Origin: Herbaspirillum sp. RV1423
GTDB taxonomy: Bacteria; Pseudomonadota; Gammaproteobacteria; Burkholderiales; Burkholderiaceae_D
Assembly (NCBI RefSeq): GCF_000577615.1
Contig: NZ_CBXX010000022.1
Span: 1 to 64,000 of the forward strand
Direction: 5' to 3'
DNA: 64,000 bases
Of this stretch, positions 43,282-52,671 are shown piece by piece; within the stretch, counting starts at the first letter, position 1, and each line of letters begins with the position of its first letter. The notes under the pieces were generated by a model. The model worked only from the letters and a program-made list of their open reading frames with translations. It was not told where the DNA came from and searched no databases. A program made the position numbers and the translations under genes.

Positions 43282-43350
43282 TATCAAGGAGCGTTGCGAC
43301 AAGACATCGATCTTGCCAGGCTTGATACCGTCACCAAGCAACTGCGCTCA
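43282..43350 (+). promoter_or_regulatory. SAH riboswitch upstream of ahcY
   Basis: The pseudoknot is readable directly: TATCAAG (43282-43288) pairs CTTGATA (43321-43327), the enclosed CAAGA pairs TCTTG, and GAGCG (43289-43293) pairs CGCTC (43345-43349) outside the first stem. Sequence blocks GGAGCGTTGCGAC, TTGCCAGGCTTG and GCGCTCAC match the known SAH riboswitch class, which turns on ahcY when S-adenosylhomocysteine builds up. A -10-like TACAAT lies at 43267-43272. No terminator-like hairpin is evident, so control of ribosome access is likely. Confidence 0.85.
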
Positions 43351-43404
43351 CGTTACTTTTTTTCTGATTTTCTATGAAAGGAGGGCGTGAAGAACGCCGC
43401 AGTC

Positions 43405-44820
43405 ATGACTACCAATTCCAAATTTACCGATTATGTGATCGCCGATATCGGCCTGGCGCAATGGGGCCATAAAGAGATCAAGATCGCTGAAACCGAAATG
43501 CCCGGCCTGATGGCCATCCGTGAAGAATTCGCTGCTGCGCAACCGCTGAAGGGCGCGCGCATCACCGGTTCCATCCACATGACCATCCAGACCGCCGTGC
43601 TGATCCAGACGCTGGAAGCGCTGGGCGCCAAGGTGCGTTGGGCATCCTGCAACATTTACTCGACCCAGGACCACGCCGCCGCCGCGATCGCCGACAAGGG
43701 CACGCCGGTGTTTGCGTTCAAGGGCGAGTCGCTGGACGACTACTGGGAATTCACCCACCGTATCTTCGAATGGCCGGGCGCCGAAGACCAGCAAGCCAAC
43801 ATGATCCTCGACGATGGCGGCGACGCAACGTTGCTGCTGCATCTCGGTACACGCGCTGAAAAGGATGCCTCGGTCTTGAACAATCCGACGTCGGAAGAAG
43901 AAATCTGCCTGTTCAATTCCATCAAGAAGCGCCTGGCCAGCCATAGCAACTGGTACTCCTCGCGTCTGGCGCAAATCAAGGGTGTGACTGAAGAAACCAC
44001 GACCGGCGTGCATCGCCTGTATCAGATGCACAAGGACGGCAAGCTGGCCTTCCCGGCGATCAACGTCAACGACTCCGTCACCAAGTCCAAGTTCGACAAC
44101 CTGTACGGCTGCCGTGAATCGCTGGTCGACGGCATCAAGCGTGCCACCGACGTCATGATCGCCGGCAAGGTCGCCGTCATCGCCGGTTACGGCGACGTCG
44201 GCAAGGGTTCGGCACAGGCGATGCGCGCGCTGTCGGCGCAAGTCTGGGTCACCGAAGTCGATCCGATCTGCGCGCTGCAGGCCGCGATGGAAGGTTATCG
44301 CGTCGTCACCATGGATTACGCGGCCGAACACGGCGACATTTTCGTCACCTGCACCGGCAACTATCATGTGATCACGCACGAGCACATGAAGAAGATGAAA
44401 GACCAGGCCATCGTTTGCAACATCGGCCACTTCGACAACGAAATCGAAGTTGCCGCGCTGAAGCAATACGCCTGGGAAAACATCAAGCCGCAAGTCGACC
44501 ACATCATCTTCCCCGACGGCAAGCGCATCATCCTGCTGGCCGAAGGCCGCCTGGTCAACCTCGGTTGCGGCACCGGCCATCCGTCCTACGTGATGAGCTC
44601 GTCCTTCGCCAACCAGACCATTGCCCAGATCGAATTGTTCGTCAATACCAAGAACTATCCGGTCGGCGTCTACACGCTGCCCAAGCATCTGGACGAAAAG
44701 GTCGCGCGCCTGCAACTGAAGAAGCTCAACGCGCAGTTGACTACGCTGACGGCAGAACAGGCGGCCTACATTGGCGTCAAGACGGAAGGCCCTTACAAGC
44801 CTGAGCACTACCGTTACTGA
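43405..44820 (+). CDS. ahcY: Adenosylhomocysteinase
   Basis: 471 residues from ATG 43405. NAD-binding block [19 protein letters not shown]; catalytic blocks include [32 protein letters not shown] and GHFDNEIEV. It splits S-adenosylhomocysteine to homocysteine and adenosine. A GTG at 43387 would extend it by six residues, but AGGAGG is only two bases from that GTG and about 20 from the ATG, so the true start is uncertain. Controlled by the SAH riboswitch. Confidence 0.95.
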   Translation: MTTNSKFTDYVIADIGLAQWGHKEIKIAETEMPGLMAIREEFAAAQPLKGARITGSIHMTIQTAVLIQTLEALGAKVRWASCNIYSTQDHAAAAIADKGTPVFAFKGESLDDYWEFTHRIFEWPGAEDQQANMILDDGGDATLLLHLGTRAEKDASVLNNPTSEEEICLFNSIKKRLASHSNWYSSRLAQIKGVTEETTTGVHRLYQMHKDGKLAFPAINVNDSVTKSKFDNLYGCRESLVDGIKRATDVMIAGKVAVIAGYGDVGKGSAQAMRALSAQVWVTEVDPICALQAAMEGYRVVTMDYAAEHGDIFVTCTGNYHVITHEHMKKMKDQAIVCNIGHFDNEIEVAALKQYAWENIKPQVDHIIFPDGKRIILLAEGRLVNLGCGTGHPSYVMSSSFANQTIAQIELFVNTKNYPVGVYTLPKHLDEKVARLQLKKLNAQLTTLTAEQAAYIGVKTEGPYKPEHYRY

Positions 44821-44938
44821 TCGGTTGCCGGAATGCCGGTCGATGCGTCGACCGGCGTCCGGCGCTTGCATTACCCGCACTCGCCGGATTCAAGGCCTTG
44901 CGGCAATCCGGCGAGGGCGCCGCTCGAAAGGAAACCTC

Positions 44939-45292
44939 ATGCGTTTGCTCGTTCTCTGGCTGATCAATGCACTGGCCCTGCTGGCAGTCCCTTACCTGAT
45001 GCACTCGGTGCAGGTCGACAGCTTCGGCGCGGCCCTGATTGCCGCCCTGATCCTCGGCTTTGTCAACACGCTCGTGCGCCCGGTACTGGTCATTCTGACC
45101 CTGCCGGTGACGCTGCTGACGCTGGGGTTGTTCATCTTCATCATCAACGGCCTGATGTTCTGGGTGGTGGCGCAACTGGTGGGCGGTTTCCATGTCGCGG
45201 GTTTCTGGTCGGCCGTCGGCGGCGCCCTGTTGTACAGCATCGTTTCCTGGGCGCTGTCCACGCTGCTGCTGAAATCCGGACCCAGTCAGTAA
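44939..45292 (+). CDS. DUF360-family (phage holin superfamily IV) membrane protein
   Basis: 117 residues with about four hydrophobic segments (VLWLINALALLAVPYLM, FGAALIAALILGFVNTLV, LVILTLPVTLLTLGLFIF, GGALLYSIVSWALSTLLL). Annotated widely as a phage-holin-like protein of Pfam PF04020; there is no phage context. Its place between ahcY and metF recurs in betaproteobacteria. Function unknown. RBS AAAGGAAACCTC. Confidence 0.85.
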   Translation: MRLLVLWLINALALLAVPYLMHSVQVDSFGAALIAALILGFVNTLVRPVLVILTLPVTLLTLGLFIFIINGLMFWVVAQLVGGFHVAGFWSAVGGALLYSIVSWALSTLLLKSGPSQ

Positions 45293-45339
45293 CATTGACG
45301 CATCGATTGATGCCTTGACCGTCTTTGGATGGCTTTCTC

Positions 45340-46182
45340 ATGACACAACATAATTTCAGCATCGAGTTTTTCCCGCCCAAGACGCCTGAAGGCACGGAAA
45401 AACTGCGCGCCACACGCGCCAAGCTGGCCGAATTGCGGCCGAAGTATTTTTCGGTCACTTTCGGCGCCGGCGGTTCGACCCAGCAAGGCACGCTCGACAC
45501 CGTGCTGGAAATCATGCGCGAAGGCCATGAGGCCGCGCCGCATCTGTCCTGCGTCGGCAGTTCGCGTGCGACTTTGCGCAACATCCTCACGGAATACAAA
45601 TCGCACGGTATCAGGAAGCTGGTCGCGCTGCGCGGCGATTTGCCGAGCGGCTTCGGCGCGGTCGATCTGTCGTCCGGCGAATTCCGCTACGCCAATGAAC
45701 TGGTCGAATTCATCCGCGCGGAAACCGGCGACTGGTTCCACATCGAAGTCGGCGCCTATCCGGAAATGCATCCCCAGGCCAGGTCACCGCAGGAGGATGT
45801 CCAGAACTTCGCGCGCAAGGTGCAGGCCGGCGCCGATGCGGCGATCACGCAATATTTCTACAACGCCGACGCCTATTTCAACTTCGTCGATGAAGCGCAG
45901 AAACTGAATGTGAACGTGCCTATCGTGCCCGGCATCATGCCGATCACCAACTATACGCAACTGATGCGTTTTTCCGACATGTGCGGCACCGAGATCCCGC
46001 GCTGGATTCGCCTGAAGCTGGCCAGCTACGGCGACGACGCAGAGTCGATCCGCGCTTTCGGCCTCGACGTGGTCACGCAATTGTGCGAACAGTTGCTGGA
46101 AGGCGGCGCACCAGGCCTGCATTTCTACACGCTGAACCAAGCCGGCGCGACCATGGCAATCTGGCAACGCCTGGTCGACTGA
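45340..46182 (+). CDS. metF: 5,10-methylenetetrahydrofolate reductase
   Basis: 280 residues. Motifs of the FAD-containing reductase: NFSIEFFPPKTPEG at the start, FSVTFGAGGSTQQGT, VALRGDLPSGFG and VPGIMPITNYTQLMRF. It supplies methyltetrahydrofolate, which re-methylates the homocysteine made by AhcY. ATG 45340 (MTQHNFSIEFF) chosen. A perfect terminator palindrome follows. Confidence 0.96.
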   Translation: MTQHNFSIEFFPPKTPEGTEKLRATRAKLAELRPKYFSVTFGAGGSTQQGTLDTVLEIMREGHEAAPHLSCVGSSRATLRNILTEYKSHGIRKLVALRGDLPSGFGAVDLSSGEFRYANELVEFIRAETGDWFHIEVGAYPEMHPQARSPQEDVQNFARKVQAGADAAITQYFYNADAYFNFVDEAQKLNVNVPIVPGIMPITNYTQLMRFSDMCGTEIPRWIRLKLASYGDDAESIRAFGLDVVTQLCEQLLEGGAPGLHFYTLNQAGATMAIWQRLVD

Positions 46183-46207
46183 TCGCAGCTTGTTCTCGTC
46201 AGCATCG

Positions 46208-46235
46208 AAAAAACCGGCTGCGCAGCCGGTTTTTT
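46208..46235. terminator. Bidirectional terminator between metF and the cyclo-ligase gene
   Basis: A perfect 28-bp palindrome, AAAAAACCGGCTGC followed by its complement, with A and T runs at both ends. It separates two convergent genes. Confidence 0.92.
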
Positions 46236-46261
46236 CTTGGCGCAGCAGATTGCCGGTGCGC

Positions 46262-46870
46262 TCATGATCCGGTGATGATCAGGTCCAGCGCAATATCGTG
46301 CGCCTGCGCCGTAAAGTCGACCCGCGCATCGGCATAGGCGACGCCGATGGCCAGCGGACGCGGCGCTTGCGCCAGCGTGCGATCGTAGAAGCCGCCGCCA
46401 TACCCCAGCCGCATCTGCGCGGCGTTGAAGCCCAAGCAAGGAATCAGCAGCGCTTGCGGGCGCACCGTCTCGGCATGCGGCGGCACCGAGGTGCCCATGG
46501 CATCTTTGGTCAGCGTTTCTCCCGGCGTCCAGCGGACGAATTCCAATGGGGCATCTTTTCCGCGAATTATCGGCAACGACAGGTGCACGCCTTGGGCATC
46601 CAGCGCGTTATAAGCCAAGTGCAGGTCAGGTTCCTGGCGGATCGGGTGGTACACGCCGAGGCTGGCGACCGGATTTTGCTGCAGCCAGGCCAGCAGGCGG
46701 GCGCATATGGCGGCTTCCGCCGCAGCTTTGGCGGCAGGCGTCATGGACTTGCGGGCAGCCAGCAACCGGGCGCGCAGTATGGATTTTTCTGCAGGCGCCG
46801 TTGTGTCTTCCTCCACGGTTCCAGGGGCATCGGTTTGCAGAGTGTCGCGTGCTATCCTTGAAGTCGTCAT
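46262..46870 (-). CDS. 5-formyltetrahydrofolate cyclo-ligase
   Basis: 202 residues. Conserved blocks: SLGVYHPIRQEPDLH, MGTSVPPHAETVRPQALLIP and MRLGYGGGFYDRTLA, the last being the family signature. It converts 5-formyl-THF to methenyl-THF with ATP. Placing it beside metF groups folate metabolism. ATG 46870 is used; a GTG at 46879 is also in frame. The N-terminal 35 residues are weakly conserved. Confidence 0.93.
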   Translation of the reverse strand: MTTSRIARDTLQTDAPGTVEEDTTAPAEKSILRARLLAARKSMTPAAKAAAEAAICARLLAWLQQNPVASLGVYHPIRQEPDLHLAYNALDAQGVHLSLPIIRGKDAPLEFVRWTPGETLTKDAMGTSVPPHAETVRPQALLIPCLGFNAAQMRLGYGGGFYDRTLAQAPRPLAIGVAYADARVDFTAQAHDIALDLIITGS

Positions 46871-46896
46871 CTGTTTCACTCTAAGGTTGTATAAGA

Positions 46897-48849
46897 ATGC
46901 AATTAAAGAAATGCTTGGTCGTGATTACATGCGCCGCTGCGGCGGTAATCAGTTTTACCATGCCTGCCTATGCGCAAAAACGTCTTTCCGCCAATGCTTC
47001 GCCAGATGACGTTTTCCTTGCATTGCGCGACGCTGCCCGGATCGACGATTCGGCCGCCGCGCTCAACCTGGCGGCACGCTTGCCTGACTATGTCATTCCT
47101 TCCTATGTCGACTATTATCGGCTGAAACCGCGCGTGCGCGACTTTACCGCGCCGGTGTCGGAGATTCGCGACTTCCTCAGCCGCTATGACGGCAGCGCCA
47201 TTGCCGACCGTCTGCGCAACGACTGGTTGTTGGCGCTGGGCAAGACCGGCGACTGGACCACTTTCGATGAGCAATATCCGCTGTTCGTGCTGAACGACGA
47301 CGTACAGGTGAAATGCTTCGCGCTCAATTCGCGCGCGCTCAAGGGGCAGAACGTCGCCGACGAGGCGCGCGCCCTGCTGACCAGCCCCAAGGACTACGGC
47401 CAGGGGTGCAGCGACCTGATCGGCACGCTGGCGCAGAACCATCAGTTCGGCGAGAGCGACCTGTGGGCGCAGATCCGCCAGGCCGTTGAGGCCGGCAACA
47501 TCACCGTGGCGCGCCGCGCGGCGGTGTTCACCGACAACGGCGACGTCAGCCTGCAGCAGGTCATCGACAAGCCGGCCATGGCATTGGCGCGCGGGCCCGG
47601 GCAGGGACGCACGGCCCACGAGTTGTATATCGTCGCCATCGGCCGCGCTGCCAAGAATAATCCGCAGCAGGCCGCCGGTTTTCTGAGCGGCGCTTCCGGC
47701 CTGACGGCGCAGGAGCAGGCGGTCGCCTGGGCGCAAATCGCCTTGCCGGCGTCGATGAAGCTGATGCCCGAAGCGATCGATTACTGGCGCAAGACCAAGG
47801 ACGCGCCGCTGTCCTACGAAGCGTATCAGTGGAAAGCACGCATCGCCTTGCGCGCCGGCGATTGGAAGATGGTGAAGTCGACCATCGACGCGATGCCGGC
47901 TACGCTGCGCAGCGACATCACCTGGACCTATTGGCTGGCGCGCGCGCAAAAGGAGGAAGGGCAGACTGAATCGGCGCAGCGCCTGTTCCAGTCGATTGCC
48001 TCCAACGTCAGTTTCTATGGGCAACTCGCGACAGAAGAGCTGGGCCAGAAGATCGCGATCCCGCCGGGACCGCCACCGGCAACACCCACCGAAATCTCGC
48101 CAATGACGCAAAACGCCGGCTTCAAGCGCGCACTCAAATTCTATGAGCTGAACATGCGCTACGAAGGCATCCGCGAATGGAACTGGGAATTGCGCAAGAT
48201 GAACGACCGCCAGTTGTTGGCCGCCGCCGAGTTTGCGCGTCAGAGCGACGTGCTCGACCGCATGGTCAATACCTCTGACCGCACCAGGCAGGAAATGGAT
48301 TTCACCCAACGCTTCCCGGCGCCGCACCTGACCGAGATGAGCGCCAATACGCGGCCGCTCGGACTGGAGAACGCCTGGGTCTACGGTCTGATCCGCCAGG
48401 AGTCGCGCTTCATCAAGAATGCGCGTTCCTACGTCGGCGCATCCGGCCTGATGCAACTGATGCCGTCCACCGCGAAGTACGTCGCCAAAAAAATCGGCCT
48501 GAGCGAATTTACGCAAGACCAGATCAACGACATCAATACCAACCTGCTGCTCGGCACCAGTTACCTCAACATGGTGCTCAACAACCTGGACGGTTCGCAG
48601 GCACTGGCGACCGCGGCCTACAATGCCGGACCGGGGCGTCCGCGCAGTTGGCGCTCAACGTTGAGCCGGGCGGTCGAAGGTGCAATCTTCGCTGAGTCGA
48701 TCCCGTTCAACGAAACCCGCGGCTACGTCAAGAACGTGATGTCCAACGCCACCTACTACGCCGCCATGTTTGAAAACAAGCCGCAGTCGCTCAAACAGCG
48801 TCTTGGCATGGTGGCGCCACGCACCAATACTCCGACCGACTTGCCTTGA
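46897..48849 (+). CDS. slt: Soluble lytic murein transglycosylase (Slt70-like)
   Basis: 650 residues. Signal peptide about 1-26 (MPAYA cleavage), a long superhelical alpha-domain, then the lysozyme-like catalytic domain with GLIRQESRFIKNARSYVGAS (catalytic Glu near 502), GLMQLMPSTAKYV and ALATAAYNAGPGR. It cleaves peptidoglycan glycan strands to 1,6-anhydro ends in the periplasm. Start ATG 46897; it is 26 bases from the divergent cyclo-ligase start. Confidence 0.96.
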   Translation: MQLKKCLVVITCAAAAVISFTMPAYAQKRLSANASPDDVFLALRDAARIDDSAAALNLAARLPDYVIPSYVDYYRLKPRVRDFTAPVSEIRDFLSRYDGSAIADRLRNDWLLALGKTGDWTTFDEQYPLFVLNDDVQVKCFALNSRALKGQNVADEARALLTSPKDYGQGCSDLIGTLAQNHQFGESDLWAQIRQAVEAGNITVARRAAVFTDNGDVSLQQVIDKPAMALARGPGQGRTAHELYIVAIGRAAKNNPQQAAGFLSGASGLTAQEQAVAWAQIALPASMKLMPEAIDYWRKTKDAPLSYEAYQWKARIALRAGDWKMVKSTIDAMPATLRSDITWTYWLARAQKEEGQTESAQRLFQSIASNVSFYGQLATEELGQKIAIPPGPPPATPTEISPMTQNAGFKRALKFYELNMRYEGIREWNWELRKMNDRQLLAAAEFARQSDVLDRMVNTSDRTRQEMDFTQRFPAPHLTEMSANTRPLGLENAWVYGLIRQESRFIKNARSYVGASGLMQLMPSTAKYVAKKIGLSEFTQDQINDINTNLLLGTSYLNMVLNNLDGSQALATAAYNAGPGRPRSWRSTLSRAVEGAIFAESIPFNETRGYVKNVMSNATYYAAMFENKPQSLKQRLGMVAPRTNTPTDLP

Positions 48850-48908
48850 TCTGACCTGCCCTGACAATGCTGCGGTGAGGCGGGAAGCAAAGAAAGCGAT
48901 GACTGACC

Positions 48909-49883
48909 ATGGCACATAAAAATATACTGATCATCGGCGGCTCCGGCTTTATCGGTAGCCAGGTAGTGGCGCAACTGGCGCGTACCACCACCAGCAGGAT
49001 CACAGTGCCGACCCGGCGCTACGAACGCAGCAAGCATCTGCTGGTGATGCCCACTGTGCGCACGACTATTGCGGACATCCATGACGAAGCCGTGCTGGAC
49101 CGGCTGGTGGCGGAAGCCGATGCCGTCGTCAATCTGGTCGGCATCCTGCATTCGCGCAGGGGCCCGCGCGGCAGCGCATACGGTCCCGATTTTCAGCGCG
49201 TCCACGTCGATTTGCCGCGCAAGATCGTCGCTGCCTGCGCCAAGCACGGCGTCAGGCGCTACCTGCACATGAGCGCACTGGGGGCGTCGGCGCAGGGGCC
49301 GTCGATGTATCTGCGCTCCAAGGCCGCCGGCGAGGCCGCCGCCTTTGCCGGCGCGGGGCTAGGCGTGGCGGCGACGGTGTTTCGGCCTGCGGTGGTGTTC
49401 GGCGAGCACGACAATTTCCTCAATATGTTCGCGGCCATGCAAAAGCACTTTCCGCTGATACCCTTGGCTGGCGCCAATGTCAGATTCCAGCCGGTGTATG
49501 TCGGCGACGTTGCCCAAGCCTTCGTCAAGGCGTTGCAAAACGAAGCCACACGAGGCCAGACCTATGAACTGGCCGGGCCGCACGTCTACACGCTGCGCCA
49601 ACTGGTGCGCCTGGCGGGGATTTGTTCCGGTCATCCGCGACCGATCATCGGATTGCCGCCGATGTTGGCGTCTTTGCAAGCCTTTTTCCTGGAGCATTTG
49701 CCGGGACGCTTGATGAGTCGCGATAATCTTGCTTCCATGCAGGTGGATAATGTCGCGACCGGTCCGATGGCGGCTGAACTGGACATCGAACCCACCGCGC
49801 TGGAAGCGGTCGCGCCGCGCTATCTCGCCGGCGTGGACATGCAACAGCAAATGGACGCCTATCGCCGCGGCGCAGGACGCTGA
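48909..49883 (+). CDS. NAD(P)-dependent sugar-epimerase-like protein, NDUFA9/complex I-associated family
   Basis: 324 residues. N-terminal dinucleotide-binding GGSGFIGSQVVAQLAR; later blocks RTTIADIHDEAVLDRL, NLVGILHSR, YLHMSALGAS and STFRPAVVFGE-like ATVFRPAVVFGEHDNF fit the NDUFA9-type extended short-chain dehydrogenase family. Catalytic Tyr/Lys usually present in epimerases is not obvious at the usual spacing (YLRSKAAGE). Likely an atypical redox protein; role not established. ATG 48909. Confidence 0.88.
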   Translation: MAHKNILIIGGSGFIGSQVVAQLARTTTSRITVPTRRYERSKHLLVMPTVRTTIADIHDEAVLDRLVAEADAVVNLVGILHSRRGPRGSAYGPDFQRVHVDLPRKIVAACAKHGVRRYLHMSALGASAQGPSMYLRSKAAGEAAAFAGAGLGVAATVFRPAVVFGEHDNFLNMFAAMQKHFPLIPLAGANVRFQPVYVGDVAQAFVKALQNEATRGQTYELAGPHVYTLRQLVRLAGICSGHPRPIIGLPPMLASLQAFFLEHLPGRLMSRDNLASMQVDNVATGPMAAELDIEPTALEAVAPRYLAGVDMQQQMDAYRRGAGR

Positions 49884-49920
49884 CGTCATACAAGGCGCGC
49901 AAGTCATATAAAGGACAGAC

Positions 49921-50622
49921 ATGCAGAACACCGAACTTGATCCGACCCTGTCGGCAACCTTGGAGAAAGCCGGAAAGAATGCCATCACATTGGTCATCGG
50001 CAACAAGAATTATTCGTCGTGGTCGATGCGTCCGTGGGTGGTGCTGACCGCGTTCGACATTCCTTTCCACGAAGTCCGCATCTGCCTCGACCAGCCCGAC
50101 ACCGCCGGCAAGATCGCCGAATATTCGGCGTCCGGCCGCGTGCCGGTGCTGATTGACGATCAGACACGCATCTGGGATTCCCTGGCGATTTGCGAGTACC
50201 TGGCCGAACAATTCCCCGACCGTGCCCTGTGGCCGAAAGAAACCGCCGCTCGCGCCGTGGCGCGTAGCATCACCGCCGAAATGCATTCCGGCTTTACCGG
50301 CTTGCGCAGCGCCATGAGCATGGACATTCGAGGCAGCTATCCGGGCAAGGGCCGCACACCCGAGGCGCAGGGCGACATCGGGCGCATTTGCGAGATATGG
50401 GAAGACTGCCTGGCGCAGTTCGGCCATCATGAATTCCTGTTCGGCGACTTCTCGATAGCCGATGCATTTTACGCCCCGGTGGTGATGCGCTTCCGCAGCT
50501 ATCACGTGTCGCTGGCGCCGGCGCTGCAAGCCTATGTCGACCGTGTGGTCGCACATTCCGCCGTAGCGCGCTGGGTCGCCGAAGCGTTGGCGGAAAAAGA
50601 AGTCCTGCCCGACCATCGTTGA
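49921..50622 (+). CDS. Glutathione S-transferase family protein
   Basis: 233 residues. Thioredoxin-like N-terminal domain (LVIGNKNYSSWSMRPWVVLT, with a Ser for catalysis) and a helical C-terminal domain (ARSITAEMHSGFTGLRSAM). LIDDQTRIWDSLAICEYLAE is the glutathione-binding block. It fits the uncharacterised YfcF/zeta-like cluster. The stop codon lies 5 bases before the cca start. Confidence 0.9.
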   Translation: MQNTELDPTLSATLEKAGKNAITLVIGNKNYSSWSMRPWVVLTAFDIPFHEVRICLDQPDTAGKIAEYSASGRVPVLIDDQTRIWDSLAICEYLAEQFPDRALWPKETAARAVARSITAEMHSGFTGLRSAMSMDIRGSYPGKGRTPEAQGDIGRICEIWEDCLAQFGHHEFLFGDFSIADAFYAPVVMRFRSYHVSLAPALQAYVDRVVAHSAVARWVAEALAEKEVLPDHR

Positions 50623-50627
50623 GCGCC

Positions 50628-51851
50628 ATGAGGACCTATGTCGTCGGCGGCGCCGTGCGTGACGAACTGCTCGGCCTGCCCGTGCAGGACCACGACTACG
50701 TCGTCGTCGGCGCCAGGCCGGAAGACATGCTGGCCAAGGGCTTTCGTCCGGTGGGCAAGGATTTTCCGGTATTCCTGCATCCCAAGACGCAAGAAGAATA
50801 CGCGTTGGCGCGCACCGAGCGCAAGACCGCGCCGGGTTACAAGGGTTTCGTCTTTCATACCGACAGCGCCGTCACGCTCGAACAGGACCTGGCGCGGCGC
50901 GACCTCACCATCAACGCCATCGCCAAAGGCGAAGACGGTGTGCTGGTCGATCCCTATAACGGTCAGGAAGACATTCGTCGGCGCGTGTTCCGGCATGTCT
51001 CCGACGCTTTTGTCGAGGACCCGGTGCGTATCCTGCGGGTGGCGCGTTTTGCGGCGCGCTTCCCCGGTTTCACCGTCGCGCCCGAAACCAATGCGCTGAT
51101 GCGCAAGATGGTGAGCGCCGGTGAAGTCGACGCGCTGGTGCCGGAACGCGTCTGGCAGGAACTGGCGCGCGGCATGATGGAGCAGACCCCCTCGCGCATG
51201 TTCAACGTGCTGCGCGAATGCGGCGCGCTAGCGCGCATCCTGCCGGAGCTGGACGCCTTGTGGGGCGTGCCGCAGCCGGCCAAATACCATCCCGAAATCG
51301 ACACCGGCGTGCATGTCATGATGGTGCTCGATTATGCTGCCGGCAGGTCGTATCCGCTGGGCGTGCGCTTCGCGGCGCTGATGCACGACCTCGGCAAAGG
51401 CACCACGCCGCCCGATCTGTGGCCTAGCCATCACGGCCACGAAGGGCGCAGCGTGGAACTGGTCCTGGATATTTGCGATCGCCTGAAAGTCCCCAACGAT
51501 TGTCGCGACCTGGCCGTGATCACCGCGCGCGAACACGGCAACGTCGGCCGCGCATTCGAATTGCGTCCGGCCACCGTCGTCAACTTGCTGGCGCGCTGCG
51601 ACGGCTTCCGCAAGCCGGAACGCTTTCGGGAAATGTTGCAGGCGTCGGAGTGCGACTGTCGTGGCCGCACCGGTTTTGAAAACGCCGAATTCCCGCAGTA
51701 CGGCTACCTTATGGGTGCGCTGAAGGCTGCGCAGGCTGTGGATGCCGGCGCGATTGCCGCCAAGTACAAGGAACAGCCGCAGCGCATCCCTGAAGCAATT
51801 CTGGCGGCGCGTACGGAAGCGGTGGCAGAATACGCCGTTACCGCCCGTTAA
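50628..51851 (+). CDS. cca: Multifunctional CCA tRNA nucleotidyltransferase / phosphohydrolase
   Basis: 407 residues. Nucleotidyltransferase motif YVVGGAVRDELLGLPVQDHDYVVVG at the N-terminus, RRDLTINAIAKGEDG, and a C-terminal HD phosphohydrolase domain (FAALMHDLGKGTTP, HHGHEGRSVELV). It adds and repairs the 3' CCA end of tRNA; the HD domain gives 2',3'-cyclic phosphodiesterase activity. ATG 50628 preferred; the in-frame TTG at 50619 is unlikely. Confidence 0.95.
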   Translation: MRTYVVGGAVRDELLGLPVQDHDYVVVGARPEDMLAKGFRPVGKDFPVFLHPKTQEEYALARTERKTAPGYKGFVFHTDSAVTLEQDLARRDLTINAIAKGEDGVLVDPYNGQEDIRRRVFRHVSDAFVEDPVRILRVARFAARFPGFTVAPETNALMRKMVSAGEVDALVPERVWQELARGMMEQTPSRMFNVLRECGALARILPELDALWGVPQPAKYHPEIDTGVHVMMVLDYAAGRSYPLGVRFAALMHDLGKGTTPPDLWPSHHGHEGRSVELVLDICDRLKVPNDCRDLAVITAREHGNVGRAFELRPATVVNLLARCDGFRKPERFREMLQASECDCRGRTGFENAEFPQYGYLMGALKAAQAVDAGAIAAKYKEQPQRIPEAILAARTEAVAEYAVTAR

Positions 51852-51880
51852 ACCGATTCCATTCTTCGATTCCATCCTCC

Positions 51881-52588
51881 ATGTCGAAACTTGCCACGCA
51901 ACTGCGCGCCCGGCTGGACCGCCTGAAGCACGCCATCAGCGCCATCGCCGAAGCATCGGACAAGCCGATGATCCTGGTGAAGGAGCTGTCGCCACGTTCG
52001 CGGCGGCACCTGCTGCGGCACTTCCTCGCGCTGGAAGAAAAGGACCGGCTGCTGCGTTTCGGCACCAAGCTGTCCGACGATTTGGTGACGCGTTACGTGG
52101 AAAAGATCGATTTCTCGCGCGACACCATTTTCGGCGTCTACGACCGCAAGATGCGATTGCTGGGCGTCGGCCACCTTGCTTTCGCGCCGCGCGAAGCAAC
52201 GCCCGTCAGCGGCGCCACCATCAAGGCGCGCGTGGCGGAGTTCGGCGTCTCGGTGTCGGCGGCGGCGCGCGGCATGGGCGTCGGCACCAAGCTGTTCATG
52301 CGCGCGGCGATCCATTGCCGCAATGCCGATGTCGATACGCTTTACATGCATTGCCTGTCGTCCAACAAGGTCATGATGCATATCGCCAAGAAGGCCGGCA
52401 TGGAAATCCATCGCGATTACGGCGAAGCCGATGCCTACCTCAAGCTGCAGCCGGCCAATTCCGCGAGTGTGTTTCATGAGGCGATGGAAGAACAGGCGGC
52501 GATGCTCGATTACATCATCAAGGCCAATATGCGTGCGCTGTTCAAATGGATAGGCAAGGTCACGGGCATCGGCAAGCCTAAAGCCTGA
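51881..52588 (+). CDS. GNAT-family acetyltransferase
   Basis: 235 residues. Acetyl-CoA-binding block VSAAARGMGVGTKLFMRAAI (about 127-147) and preceding beta strands REATPVSGATIKARVAEFGV. Long N-terminal extension (about 40 residues) and helical C-terminal tail (ANMRALFKWIGKVTGIG). Substrate unknown. It follows cca by 29 bases and may be co-transcribed. Confidence 0.85.
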   Translation: MSKLATQLRARLDRLKHAISAIAEASDKPMILVKELSPRSRRHLLRHFLALEEKDRLLRFGTKLSDDLVTRYVEKIDFSRDTIFGVYDRKMRLLGVGHLAFAPREATPVSGATIKARVAEFGVSVSAAARGMGVGTKLFMRAAIHCRNADVDTLYMHCLSSNKVMMHIAKKAGMEIHRDYGEADAYLKLQPANSASVFHEAMEEQAAMLDYIIKANMRALFKWIGKVTGIGKPKA

Positions 52589-52671
52589 ACGGCCTGAATG
52601 CGCCGGACGGCGGAAACCGGCGCAATAATCGGCGCATAATACGGTCATCAACGTATTTCATATCGAATTCC

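Noticed and set aside
44939-45292. Prophage holin
   Set aside because: No lysis, structural or integrase genes nearby; context is SAM metabolism.
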